A DNA stretch of 64,000 bases from Schistocephalus solidus (Eukaryota; Platyhelminthes; Cestoda; Diphyllobothriidea; Diphyllobothriidae), in NCBI GenBank assembly GCA_017591395.1, contig WEDG01000332.1, positions 82,503 through 146,502 of the forward strand. The letters are read 5' to 3'. This document shows positions 1 to 12,029 of the stretch, piece by piece. The notes under the pieces were generated by a model. It had not been told where the DNA came from. It worked only from the letters and a program-made list of their open reading frames with translations, and did no database searches. The stretch's first letter is position 1, and each line of letters begins with the position of its first letter. The position numbers were made by a program, and so were the translations under genes.

Positions 1-1870
1 CCAGTCACATGCGCCCGATTAACCTCCTGGTTTTCTCGTCTTTGTCCTGAAACTGGGCTAAGGTAGTTGGAGGAAGATGGAGTGTGGTAAACGCAGCGCA
101 AGTCTGTTATCTCTAGAAATTAATTCACACACAAGTCACCATCCTTTCGCCTATTATGTTGTGAGGCACACAGTGGACATCAGCCACCGGCCACTGTATG
201 CACAGTCCTTGTCATTAGATAGGCCACATTATCTGATAGAATGCTTGCGAAATGAATTATAAGAACAATAGAAAAACCAACCACAGTCAAAGAGCGTCTC
301 CCATGTCTCTCAAAACGTCAAACTGCAGGCTGATTAGTGATGTTGCTTCTTTCCAGCGATCCAGAAGCAAGCAAAATAGCCATAAAGTTAGATGCTGCCA
401 AATTTCACATTTTCCAGCTTTGCACTTTTTCACAGTTGCAAGCTCTGTGGTTCATGCGTTTTAATTGCCCCCTGTCTCTAAATCAGTAAAAGATGACTGC
501 ACAAATGCGTATATCCAATGCTTCGAGCTATATTTATATAATGGTAATCGACCAGATTTTATACCAAAACGGAATACCCTGTGTGACGTAAAAACTTGTG
601 AACGCTGGGAGGCGAGCCTTTGATCCGAATCCGTTGCAGTTGATTCATACAACTCTAACCTTCACAAAAAGTGCAAGTGAACTAGAAAAAATCAGACCAG
701 GAGCTCAATCAACCAACACAACGCTACTGTTAATAAAAGAACATATTTAAATTCGTGACAGTGTGAGAGTAGGTGTTGGATCAAGAGGCAAGCAACTCTG
801 CGATTACTTTAACTAGGAGGTGTGTTTGTTCTCACCGCTGGTAAAAGTGGTCAGTTCGGTTGTCCCATCATCACGTCTGTTTTTCTGTCAACTCCCCAAT
901 TACAAAGAACAATAACTAACTATTTCTGAATTCAACCACTAATTTTGACGATAAGTGGATATAATAAGGGACAATACAAAATGTATGTATTGGATGGATG
1001 CCCATAAATCTCTCATTTACGACTCGAAACCACTTTTAATTGCAAATAGTGAAATGCCGAAAGTATGGTTGTTGTCTCGTGAAATTCTTCGTTAAACTTA
1101 GCTGAAACCGGCTGAGCCATTCTTATACGACTCATGTTGTAGACAATTGAATATGGAAACTTTGGTGGTGAGGCAGAATTTAATCGATGGCGTTGCAATG
1201 AAATCTTCAGATCGCATGCTCCATAAACACACAACTGAGCATATTTTGAATTAATTTATGAGATTTCCCCACATCGTTTGGAGGTGATTCTGCGCAATAT
1301 AGCCTTCCAAAAACCCGGATAAAATCATAATGGCTTTAATTTTTGAAGTAGGTGTTCGATTAATCCGGCTTAGCACTAGTAAAAATGGTCCTATAGTTTG
1401 TAAAGCATAGTGTCTCTGACTGTTTCCAATGAAGGTGGATACTATTGTTAACCCTAAACAGTGTGCTTCAATAGACTCTTGCCCGAAAAGCACAAATTAT
1501 CACGTGCAAAGACCGCGTTTTTCACGCGGATCACTCCATTGATATGATATCTACAGCTAAGTATAAATTGTATATTTTTTGCTTAAATTAATGCCAGCAG
1601 TTGAAAGGCCACTGAAAGAAAGAGAGTAAAATGAAGCATACATAAGGAAAAACTAAATGAGAAACGTAGACGGTTCACGCGTGGAGAGGTGACAATCCGT
1701 ACCGTTTATGTCGATTTGAGCTGGTAAGAACATAGTTATAACAGTCACTTATATGCTATATACTGGCAGACACCAGCAAACGTACCCTTTTTGATTTAGT
1801 CGAAGGCGAACAAATTAATTGTACTTTGTAAGTTCAGTGTCCATTTAAGTATATATTACAATACCTGAGT
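1..1870. other. No recognisable gene or repeat
   Basis: Only short open frames (under 82 codons) occur here on either strand, none with a recognisable motif. I see no microsatellite, tRNA-like box or retroelement motif. It may be intergenic or intronic DNA of a neighbouring gene outside the window. Confidence 0.4.
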
Positions 1871-2096
1871 GGGAATGCTAGGCTGCTGCGAGTGGTGGTG
1901 GTGTCACAATTGATGTTGAGAGAGATGACTTGCCAGCAGAAGATAAAGATAGGTTTCCTGGAAAAATAAGGCTATTGGCCCGACTGTTCGGTTCTAACGC
2001 GAATCCATCATCAAAGACAGTCGTAATCGCATCTCCGTCTTCTAAACTGATTCCTGGAAATTTATTGCTCGCTTCTATCGGCATGTATGACTGAGA

Positions 2097-2569
2097 TTAG
2101 AGGTAATTTGGTTGTCTTAACGTTGCTACGAATTTTGGGTCAAGAGGGTCCATACGGTGTCTAAATGTTCTGCAGAGGTAAGTGTAGGTGATGCGTGTGT
2201 GGAGGAGTACGTCGGGGTTCCAAATAGTGATTTGTCGGACGCAGTGGAATGGATTTAAAAGAACCCGATCAGCCAAGTGCGTTATTTGAAGTTGCAACCG
2301 CAATCGGCACAGATTAGCGTTGAGTCAAAATTTCTGAAGGAAGGGATGTTGGTTGTGTTGATTGGCAGGATGGTAGGAATGACATCGCTGGTGATGCTGG
2401 AGGTGTTTGAGGTGGTTATGGTCATGCTAAAACAGGTCAGGGATGGTTTGTAGGACGGGAAAAGCGTTGGTCGTGTTGATATTATACAGGATCTGACGAT
2501 GTCCAGCAAAACCAGTAGACAACGTGGAAAGGATGACACGGGTTGGATGCTTATGGTGTTATTAGGCAA
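2097..2569 (-). mobile_element. Decayed LINE C-terminal zinc-finger fragment
   Basis: Read on the minus strand, this stretch gives a Thr/Ser/Ile/Pro-rich linker, then a broken finger (LICADCGCNF, a stop, then RTWLIGFF) and a second degraded finger (YLCRTFRHRMDPLDP). The order and wording match the C-terminal end of the LINE seen better preserved at 14650-15850 (linker rich in T/S/P, finger CQRTFHARIGLIGHL, then a finger of the type RTFTHRMGLFGH). Several frameshifts and stops show it is an old non-functional fragment. It is not a host zinc-finger gene, because the finger spacing and linker follow the LINE copies in this window. Confidence 0.5.
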
Positions 2570-3229
2570 AACTTGAGTATTCCGAGCCTATGTTAGGGTT
2601 TGCAACACCTAGTCAGTTGGATTCGGCGATGACATCTGTTGTGTTTACAGGAGTTTGTCATGTTGTCAATCTTAAATTACATCCTTTCATGTCTCAGGGT
2701 TGTGATGTAGGTGCTTCACGGAAATCCCCATCGTTTACTTTTAAGGATGATTTTGACCATCAAGTCTGTGATCCACCGTGAAGACATTCTTATATCATAA
2801 CCTTTTTGTAATGTCGCTAACCGACTACACTGTCGCAGTAACATCTACTTCAGTATAGCGTGAATGCTGAACACACCTTTCACCACACCGTACGCATCTG
2901 AGAGAGTGATTTCTGGTAAGAGGTGGTGGAGAATGCCTCAGCGACTCCAAACGGGCTGTTGCAGCCTATCGAAGGAATGATTGGCTTTTAAGAGCTGACT
3001 GCCCATTTCACTAAAACCACGCTGCACACGTAAAAACATTTTGCAGGTTTTGATGAGGTCAATTCGAGTGATATTGTTGCTGGGTTATTTGCAGGTCACA
3101 TTCAACTCAACGGGACCGACATCCATCAGGTCATATCCCTCATCCTGCAGCAAAGACGGAGGGCGATACCAATCGGCGGTTGGATGAAGTTCAATGGTTT
3201 CCGCAGTCATTTAAGCATTCTACGGCACC

Positions 3230-3490
3230 TAAGACAAGATGAGTGGGTTAATACTCAGCCAAGACGGCATAATAATACTGTTGAAGACGGAGATGATCCT
3301 GTAAAACCTGGCCAAACATATAATGGGTGCCACATGTCCGATATTTGCAAAGAACTCATCAAATGGCTTCCTCAAGGTTGCACCAATGTCAGACTCTATC
3401 CTCCGTCTTCCGTGCAAGAGATGACCAAGTCAGGAAAACAGCTGTCTCTGCTCATAACCCAAGTCATGCGATATATGTGTGGGAACAACA
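3230..3490. repeat. Dispersed repeat R1, copy 1
   Basis: This stretch resembles 9930-10190 in the same orientation: both contain a GATCCTG.AAAACCTG segment, a block ending GGCTTCCTC, and later ATGACCAAGTCAGG followed by AAAC. Translated on the minus strand, both give a peptide with RKP(F/I)D.FF.N, so the shared block may once have been coding. The family is not recognised. A LINE 3'-tail fragment follows directly at 3550-3670, which suggests R1 may belong to a larger retroelement. Confidence 0.45.
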
Positions 3491-3549
3491 CAGGGGGGGA
3501 TCGGAGTATGGTCCATTTTATTTCTAATTTGCATCCAGAACAAATGCTG

Positions 3550-3670
3550 CACATGGGGTGTGATGGCACGCATAGGTGCGAGGCCTACGCCATGCCAGCC
3601 ACCTGTTCCCTCTTCCACCTCCGGTCTTCTTGACTCGGTTATGACACCGGGCACAGAAGGTTGAGAGAGG
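3550..3670 (+). mobile_element. LINE 3'-tail fragment
   Basis: The plus strand matches the reverse complement of 33430-33545, part of the conserved 3' tail of the zinc-finger LINE: CCGGTCTTCTTGACTC, then a GGTTATGACACCGGGC-like block, and TGATGGCACGC before it. The copy is therefore in the opposite orientation to most LINE copies here. It carries no coding part. Confidence 0.5.
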
Positions 3671-4104
3671 GGAGAATGCGGTTAATGCCGCACTAGCCTA
3701 TAATCTTTTTAAACTAATTTATGCACTGAGTTCTCGTTCATGCGCTCACTCTGCGCTGAGGCATTCTGGGGACCTTGTGGGAATCGACGATCAAAATAGA
3801 TCTCCAGTCAAAAAATTCGGTTTTCGATTTAATTGCAACCGAAATTCACAAAGAAGTTTGCCTCCAACTCACAGAAAAGGCGACCTCATTTTTCAAGGGA
3901 ATATGGCGGCAAGACAAAATGCTTCATAATTTTGGGGACGCCAGTGTTGTCAACTTACGGGAACGTGGAGAAACGAGGACGCTGCGGTAAACACAGAGGC
4001 AGCTCCTTCCTCAACCAAAGGAGCACATACCCAAGGGCTTCAAGGGCAAAGGAAGCGGCAGCTCCAGGCTAACCACACAGGCATATGTCTCCTTAATATT
4101 GCAA

Positions 4105-4480
4105 GAAAAATGAGTTTGCATTCCTTGATGAACGCCTACAGACCGCTAACGGGCCCCAATCGTCCCGCTCTGCCTTGAGCCTCATTCTCAAGCCTCGGCA
4201 GCAGCCGCACAGGGGCTAGTAGTAGAATAGGCTTATGAATATTTCCGGCAAAAACAAGGAAGATTGGAATGGCCATTTCTGAATTATTGGGCGTCGTTAG
4301 CTAGTCATACCGAAACCCCAGGTGGTACAACCTCCGAGGATCGAACCCGCGACCCGTTGAAGAGAAGTCCAACGCTCCATCCATTGAGCCATTGAGTTTC
4401 CAAATTCTCCCTACTGGCCTGAACCCGCATCTGTAACGTCGACTCAATCCAGAAACGCATAGCATATTCAGGAAGTATTA
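4105..4480 (-). repeat. tRNA-derived SINE-like elements (tail plus head of two copies)
   Basis: On the minus strand, 4300-4400 holds a tRNA-like unit: a GGCTCAATGGATGGAGCG A-box-like segment and GGGTTCGATCC, a near-perfect Pol III B box, followed by the family signature GGTGGT...ACCTGGGG and GGCCATTCCAATC. Plus-strand 4115-4225 is the distal part of another copy (CCGCTCTGCCTTGAGCC, then GCAGCCGCACAG.GGCTAGTAGTAG). The tail-then-head order recurs at 42067-42500, 59480-59870 and 63345-63750, so tandem or dimeric copies are usual. No coding potential. Confidence 0.6.
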
Positions 4481-4639
4481 CGGAAATGATACGCGCAGCC
4501 AATAAGCATCAAATGGATTGCCAGAAAATGTGAGCCATTCTCTTCACAAGGTTCATCCCTGTGACATAGACCGTCATAGCACCTAACCAGTATGGCCTCT
4601 GGAAAATCAGGCTGAATCTCAAATTCCCGGGCCAATGGG

Positions 4640-5010
4640 CGCGCTTTGCAAGACTAGGGCACGACGGGATGACAGCCCCAGCAACGAAAAATGGGTCAGC
4701 GTCCGGAGCATTAATATTGACATGCAGATAAATGTTCACTCTTCCACATTCATCAGGCTCATGTTCTCCGACATGTTGATTGACGGGTACCGTGATGAGG
4801 AGCCTGGAATGCACATCCGATAACGAACCGATAGAACAATCCTTGAAATTCTATGCACACAGGTAGAAATCAAACAACATAAAGTCATGAGAGTGACTTC
4901 CTCGCAGATGACTGCTCACTTAACCGCCACCGCAAAAATAGAGTATATGCTACGGAATATTGGATGGTCTGTTTGTAGTTGCTGAGAAATCGGATTTAAA
5001 AATAACAGAT
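4640..5010 (+). mobile_element. Decayed LINE reverse-transcriptase fragment
   Basis: In shifting plus-strand frames the sequence gives HDGMTAPATKNG, then LMFSDMLIDGYRDEEPGM, then DFLADDCSLN. These line up in order with the RT of the LINE at 18018-20900 (LHDVMMPRAANNG, LMFSVMLMDAYRDEHPG) and with the polymerase FADD box of that family, here mutated to LADD. At least two frameshifts and stops are needed to join the blocks. It is an old fragment, not an active element. Confidence 0.6.
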
Positions 5011-6585
5011 ATGATACAATGCTTATACTTACTCGGCATTAGCAAACGTAAGGCTATTGTCAGCGGAGCTCCTCTTTTACATATGAACTATGTCACGTAG
5101 TTGAGGTACAACGTTTCAAAAACATCAAGATGGGCGTTCCTAAAGCCAGATAACGGAAGTGTGGCTGTGTGATCTACTACAAAACATAGACAGGGCAATA
5201 GTCAAACTTCTATATTTCTGTTCTTTTATGTGAGCAACAACAAGGCTTAGTCCGACGCTTAGCCATTAGCGCTCAGAGAAAAGGCCCTCCAAATGTTCCC
5301 GAAAATGAAGTCGCCTTTATTTGAACAAAATTGCGAGAAACTGGTTTTTGGAAAAATGTCACAAGGAGACGTATGGAAAAACGTCTACCAAAAGCCGGCA
5401 TGCAAAATCTATTCCCCTCATTGCAAGAGAGAGAAATCCTCCAATGTCGCCTGAATCCCCTAATGTACTTTCGCACTCAGTGGACAGGATAAGACTGCTA
5501 GCATCAAGGGCTTCGCCTTAACTATGTTGCCCTTTTCAGGTATATTCAATGTTACTTTAAACCTCCAATTGCTCCTATGGAGCTGGCCATATTGGTCGAA
5601 AGACAGGATAACTGTTCAATCGGAGATGAGAACTCTATCCTGACTGGCTAAGACCAGGCAGGAAAATTCCACCTGCAGAACAATTGTGTCTTGTTTGCTT
5701 GACAGTGGCTACCTGTAAGATGTCAACCAAACACCTTGGGTCATCCCAAACGTATTTGCGAGACGCTTCGAATTCTTTCGTCAGCTGATATTTCATGGCA
5801 GAGGCGGACAGGAGTCGTCCGTAAAGCAAGTGACTCTGTGCTAAATTCTAAAGAAATGAAAGGTAGGGTTAGGGTAGGGGATGAAGAGCAAAGAGACAGC
5901 AAACCCAAGGGGAGACTTCTACTGAAACGTTGGCTGGATTTTACAACAGGCAACGCAACAAAATCGAAGAAAGTTCTATGAAAAAAAGGTTGACCGAATG
6001 TTTCATGGATTTTGAGTCTGTGAGCCCAGTGGCCAGTTTGTCAGGAGTCACCAATATCAGCGAGCGGGAAACGAAAGTTCCATCAGTTGAAAGCTGTTAT
6101 ATGACCAGAATAGGCGCTCGTTTAAACCACAAAACAAATACAGTTATAAAAGTGCTTCCAGCGTCAACGTCAATACTTCCAAGAGAGAAGGTTAAACACA
6201 ACCTAGGTAGATTAAAGCATTGCTTCGAGATGGCGTGTTGATTAACGTTCTCCAGCTTTATAGAATAGGGAAGGCTCAGCCATCTTTTGGTCAAAGCTCT
6301 CCGTCACATCAATTTATAAACCGAAGCGCAGGCTATAAAACATCTTCTCTGCGGAGATGCATGTCTGTTTATGTTATTGAACTTAATTACTAATCGAATA
6401 AAAGCATGAAAATTAAGCTACTGATAAGCAAACTGATAAATGACGAAAACAAACTACAAATAAGAAAAAGCTTTAGAATGTAAGTCAAGAGGCAATTTCT
6501 TTGGCCGAAAGCCGTCGGTCTGACAGCTTAACATACAGTAATGAGTTTTTGATTCCAGCAAATCATTTAATTAGGGTTGTCACAT
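5010..6585. other. No recognisable gene
   Basis: Short frames only. A short GGTAGGGTTAGGGTAGGGG run at about 5862-5881, preceded by a GTGCTAAATTC motif, resembles the core of the small GGGTTA-bearing elements at 53202-53532 and 58441-58610 and may be a degraded relative. Confidence 0.35.
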
Positions 6586-6589
6586 TGAT

Positions 6590-7480
6590 TTTCGTGCAGC
6601 CTATTTGTAAGATATTTCAGTCACATTAGGATGGCGACTTTTTAAAGAACTTCTTTCTAGCCATCTGAAAAACTTATACTCTGTAAAAAAGGGTTACTTA
6701 CGTAGCAAACATTTCTCACTGATTCTCGCTGCTCTTATAAATTGAAATATATTTTCCAGAGAATACGCACAATAATAGTATTTCTTCCACTGGTTTAATA
6801 GAAAATTACGTTTTCGTCAAATTTTATATTTAAAAAGGGTATTTTTTGGTTTTTAAAAGTTTTAAATTAGAAGATATTTGAAGACCTTAAAACGTTCATC
6901 AATAATACCACGTATCCGTAATTTATTAATTTTGCCTACAATTTCATTACAAAATTTTATGAGGACTGTATGAGTTCTTATTCATACCATAGAGAAATTT
7001 GTGGTATTTTCTTACACAGAATGTATACACCTTGTAGTTAGGAAATCGGAAATGCATGGGTAATTGCCGGTTGTGTTCAAAATTAACTGGTGATTCAAAA
7101 CCTTTTTAAAATCATAAGATGCCATTTTTCAAGTATAAACTTTGAAGAAGACGTAGTTTTCTATTAAACGAGTAAAAGAAATAATGTTTTTTGCGTTTCT
7201 CTGCAAAATATATTTGAAATAATAACAGCATCGAAAATCAGTGAGAAAAATGCATACTAATCAAGTAGCCATTTTTAAAGACTGTCCGTTTTGTGGACGC
7301 TCAGAAAGAAACTCTTTGAAAATCGGCATCCTACTGCGACTGAAATACTTGTGATTAGGCTGCATGCTATTCAATACGACAACCCTCTTTAAATTATTTG
7401 CTTGAATCGGGAACACGCTTTAACATTTCGGTTGACCTTTCATGGGGTAGGGAATCCACTCTGGATAAAAGTCCCACTTT
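6590..7480. repeat. AT-rich dispersed repeat R2, copy 1
   Basis: This copy can be matched by eye to 31570-32260 and, for its last part, to 57840-58200, all in the same orientation. Shared landmarks in order are CTTATAAATT.AA.TATATTTT, ATACGCACAA, ATTCAAAACC, CATCCTACTG.GACTGAAATA and ATCATTTG/ATTATTTGCTTGAATCG. Copies differ at many positions, so the family is old. No coding motif is visible. It could be a non-autonomous transposon or the non-coding part of a larger element. Confidence 0.5.
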
Positions 7481-7489
7481 CGAGGCTAC

Positions 7490-9925
7490 TATGAGCATTA
7501 GTAACCGCTATCTATAAATATACTATACTAGCTGTCAGAGGTTTTTCAACAAACTAGATAAGCTCAAATCAAAAACATCTGAGCAGGAACTACATATCCT
7601 TGCATTGAGAGAGGCCTGGTTCGCTAATAAAATAAGGATCAGTATTGGGGGTTACAAAAACTGCTCCGTTGTAACGGATTTAAATACAGAGACGGAGGCG
7701 TTGTACTTTACAGATCCAATGCACTTTCCTTCTGTCAGAAGGAAGCTGCGGACGTAGTACTGCAAACATGTGAAGTAATTTTCGGCCCTACTTAGGCTGG
7801 TACGATAATTATATATATTGCGGTTTTCCCCGGCAATCTGAATGCAAACTAAGTAGTACATCAAATCCAGACAACAGTTTGCTCTGAAAACAATGCTGCT
7901 TACCTTTTGCGAATACTATTTTAATAATGTCACTTTGTAAGAATGTGCATGGATGCACATACCGCACTAGCATGTAATTAATAGAGTATTCAAATGCGCT
8001 GCCTATTACCTTAACCAAATAAATGGAAACTGGAATAAAACATAAAAATACTCCATTAGTACACTTCCCCAATTTCCTTGCCTCCTAACGAAACTAGACC
8101 ATACTTACTTCCCTTTCTTTTTCGAACTCGTATAGTCACCCTCCTGATTTTGTCGCACTGTAATTATTGTTCATTGAATGCTTTTCAGCTTCCGCGCTCT
8201 ACGGAGACCGGTACTACCATACTGGCCTGATTATGCACAATCAAGAAATTGCGTTCGCCTTCGATGATGTCTTTAAAAGCACAGCTAATTTCGCCTCATT
8301 TGCCGCCCCTGATTGCAGAAAGGGAAGCTACAGAAAAGAATTTCCAGACGCTTAGGTACTAGAATGAACTGAAGGTCTCAGTATTGACGACTTTCCGAGG
8401 CAGGTGCAAATGCAAAGTGGCTGGCAAGTATGAAGATGTCGACGAGAAACTGTGCAAGCTTCTTTTCGTTGGCTACGTCTCCGTGGATGATTGTGGAGAA
8501 GGTGGTCAAATTGTATATCTGAAAACCGTCCTGACAACCTTCCTCGAGCATCAGAAACTCCATCATGAGGCCTGTGAAGACCTTGCATTGAAGCTGCAGG
8601 CCTGGCATTCTGCCATATGATCTGAAACAGTATTATCATAAGACAGCCGAGTAACGGCAACCAAGGCGAATTAACCACCTCGCAAGCATTAATTGACACG
8701 GACCAACCAATAAAGCGACCGGTGGGTGTTGACAGGCGCTATACTTATCTAATTAGTTTTGCATTGCTCCTGAGATTGTATTTGGTAGGCGTAATTGTAT
8801 TCAGTAAACATCAATTTGCATTAAAAAGGCCCGACCGTGTGGTTTCCTTCCAGAGCCAGCTTCCTAGATTGGACTTCGGACTTAGGCTTGGTTTTATGGG
8901 TAGGGAAGGGTGCCTAGCCGTTGTGGTTAACACAATGACTGTGGGTATAGTATTTGCATTAAGTGGACTTTTGGGATCAGGACGGGGTTTGGGATCAGGT
9001 TATAGGCTATTTGCGGTTTGGGTCCGGGTTTATGGGTTAGAACAAACGTTTCAATAACCGTTGGTTAATTATTCAATAATTTTATAATCATTTTATTGAT
9101 AAATAATTAATAAAAATAATTATAACAATTTTCAGTTCGTTACAGTTTCGATAAATGTGTCACTTATCCATCGTTAACGATTAGCTAGACGTTGTGCGAC
9201 ACATTTGATAAGACTGGTTTTTTCGAATTTCACGCTGTCTTAAATTGAACTAGCAAAGTTAAAGAAATTTATTTATATTTCTGAATTTTCATAGTTTTAA
9301 CTACGCCTTTCCCTGCTTGTTACCATATTTCCCAACCCATAAAACCCTTATTTACCACCCTTCAATTTCTTGGGTTTTGCCACTGCAACAGAGTTTTAAG
9401 CACCCACACCCTTCCATCCTGGACACACTGGCAACGAACATTTGGGACATGAAATGCTCTCATTGGACACCTCGTAAACCAGTATCCGCTCAACACCTAA
9501 CGAAACACAACAACCCCCAACGAAGATCACGAATGAAGACAAGCCTTCCCCTCAAGGTCAACATCACTCCCTTTTCTTTAAAATGTGGACTGTGTTTGAA
9601 TCGGACCCTGATCTATACGACACCTTTCGAATTTCGCGTTGATGTGCTCGGTCACATGCAGTTTCACCTCACTTTGACGGGCGAAGTAGTGGCTTTTGTC
9701 CCAACTCACACCCACCTTCTGCTTCCACATTGCCCCTGGAAATTTAGAAGCTGCATGAATCTTGTCGATCAGCTGCATTCGCGAAAACAAAGTTGAAACA
9801 GCATACTCCAAGCCCCCTTGCAACAACTCTCACTAACCTCACACATAGGCTACACATAGGATCACACAACTATACACCTTAGGAATCAGCAGGACAACGA
9901 ACGCCACCCATGCAAAACGCAGGTG
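7490..9925. other. No firmly supported gene; two weak ORFs
   Basis: 8384-8620 (+) encodes 78 aa (starts MTTFRGRCKCKVAGKYED) and 9317-9796 (+) encodes 159 aa, but neither shows a recognised domain, conserved neighbour or paralogue in the window. 8880-9040 is G-rich with irregular TGGGTTAG/GGGTTTGGG-like runs. The stretch just after it (9060-9120) is very AT-rich. Confidence 0.3.
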
Positions 9926-9929
9926 ATGT

Positions 9930-10190
9930 GATTTGCCAGCCTTGAGAAGCTTGGCGGAGCTCTGAGCTGGGGAAGTGCACATCCCACTACTGTTGGAGAC
10001 GTAGTTGATCCTGGAAAACCTGACCGAACTCATCAACTACAAGTCCATAATTTGTGAAGAAAACATCGATCGGCTTCCTCGAGTACCAACCTCGATTGTC
10101 CGTTTGCCTTGCATGAGATGACCAAGTCAGGGAAACGAATCTCCCTGTTCCTAAACCAGACCACACCGTAGATGGGTTGGAACAAAACTC
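9930..10190. repeat. Dispersed repeat R1, copy 2
   Basis: Second copy of the repeat at 3230-3490, same orientation. Shared blocks are CTACTGTTG.AGACG, GATCCTG.AAAACCTG, GGCTTCCTCGA and GAGATGACCAAGTCAGG. Divergence is high, so it is ancient. No function assigned. Confidence 0.45.
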
Positions 10191-10199
10191 ATGTGACAA

Positions 10200-11830
10200 G
10201 TACTTAAACTGATGAAGGCTACGCTCGTGGACTCAAGTACCAGTAGGTGTAGCATGCCTCAAGACATTGAGTGTGGATTGGGCTAAATGAAGAAAAGGAG
10301 AACGCCAAACTAATACTAACTCTATCCATTGTTTTTGTTAGGGTTAGCATTCGTTACCGGATAAGACGAGTTGCACAATAGTTTGGTGTGCCGAGGCGCA
10401 GGTGGTTTGTGCGATCCGGCGGTTTTACGTCACGCTGACCTCCGTGCGCAATGTCAATCCTAGCTGACCTCACCCAATTTTTACGGACCCTTGACGAGAA
10501 CAAGAATGAGGCCAGCAATCTTTCATTACCACAGTAAAACTGAGGTGTTTTGAACCTAAAGTGGCGTCTTAATAGCAAAGGCTTGTAAAGTCGCCATTTG
10601 GCCTGATAAATCAGTCCTCTTTAAGCCAACGAAATATTGGATGAGCCTACCAAACCTAACGAGCACAGTGGATAGTGTACAGGTTTAGGTCGGCGTGCAA
10701 TACAGTCACGTATGGCACGCTGGCCTATCTTTTGTTCTCTGACTTCGGTTGCAAATTGCATTCTTACCGAATTTGATTTTCAAAAGTTTTTCATTTCATT
10801 TAAATGAGAAGTTTTCGAGAACTGCCTGAAAATGGCATTACGGAGTGTTGATGGGTAATACGGACAGCTGAATGATTTTGGGACCTGGAAATTGAACAAT
10901 TTTTAAGCCAAAATACACTTAGTATAAGCCCGTCTTCTCTTAAAAGGTGCCCTCAGGAGGCTATTGTCTTACTTAATCGCCAGAAAAATAGAAGCGTTTC
11001 TACTTTTCTTAGTTAAAGTTTTTGAATTTTATGTGGCATAAGGTGTGGGGTCTTTTAGTTCATAAGAAATTATGAAGTGCTATTGACCAGATGGAAATCT
11101 AAATCCAACTTTGCTAATGTCGTATATATTCATATCCTTATTTCGAATGAAAAGGATAAAATTTATTCAACGAAAAAAGTGGGCACTTAAACACAGATAG
11201 TTTGCGGTTGCACGGGTATTTAAATGGAACATTAACTGGGTTACTGAACGTAACGAAAGTTACTCAGTGCCTGTTATCTTGAAATTAAAGACTGCGGTTT
11301 CGCTTTGTAGCGGTTAAAGATAAGTGAGTTTTGGGTGAAATGGTTTAATCACGGAGGGGATTTCCCGGTTAACTTGACCAGAAACCAAGAGAGAAAAGAC
11401 TCTTAAACAAACGAATTTGTAATCTTCGGCTAGAGCTGACATCACCGACCGGGTTATGGGGCAGAGGCCTCCTTTGATGCTTTAAAAATCTAAATAGAGT
11501 CCTCGCGTGCAATCTTATAACGACCAGGAATTTATGCAGAAGTGAGTTCGACAAAGGCAAGGGAAACTGAGCTGAGCATTTTTGGCTTATTAGCCAGCCT
11601 TACCCAAACGCGGATCTGTCACCGATAGGCCAATGGGACCAATGGACCAATTGTAAAGCGCTGGACTTTATATTCCAGAGTGGTCGTAAACGGCGATAAA
11701 GAGGTTAATGTCTTGTGGACCTATTTTGAGGTAAGGCGGGTTGACAACGGCTTAGCAGAATTAGTTGATATCCTAAGTTACAGAAGGCTGGGTAGGTAAC
11801 TCGACTCAAGTGCAATTAAGCTAACGCCTC
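10200..11830. other. No recognisable gene
   Basis: Only short unmotivated frames. A TTAGGGTTAG run lies at 10340 beside CATTCGTTACCGG, and a similar phrase (CCATTCGTTTCCGGGTTAG) occurs near 49186, so a small unclassified repeat may be shared by the two sites. Confidence 0.3.
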
Positions 11831-11835
11831 TTGGT

Positions 11836-11924
11836 GATGCCTCGTAGCTCAGTTGGCTAGAGCTTTGGCTGTTTGAAAGTCTTCTCCTTGTTCATGTGGT
11901 TTTGAATCCCATACAGGTCACCGA
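11836..11924 (+). repeat. tRNA-like sequence (tRNA pseudogene or SINE head)
   Basis: There is a canonical A-box/D-arm at 11845-11863 (TAGCTCAGTTGG within a perfect GCTC/GAGC stem) and a B-box-like GGTTTTGAATCCC at 11899-11911, followed by a CAGGTCACC end. The T-stem closes imperfectly and no five-pair anticodon stem forms, so it is probably a tRNA-derived retroposon head rather than a working tRNA gene. Confidence 0.4.
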
Positions 11925-12029
11925 GTTTTTCACAGCTGGATTAAATGAATTATTCACATCTGTCAAACCCCTACTAACAGATTGCCAACTATACACGGTT
12001 ATTCTAGTCTTCCAGTCTCTTATCCTTTC

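Noticed and set aside
9317..9796. 159-codon plus-strand ORF with a faint C2H2-like stretch
   Set aside because: Cysteine and histidine spacing does not form a finger, and no LINE linker or tail accompanies it.
11836..11924. Functional tRNA gene
   Set aside because: The anticodon stem does not close and the acceptor stem has several mismatches.
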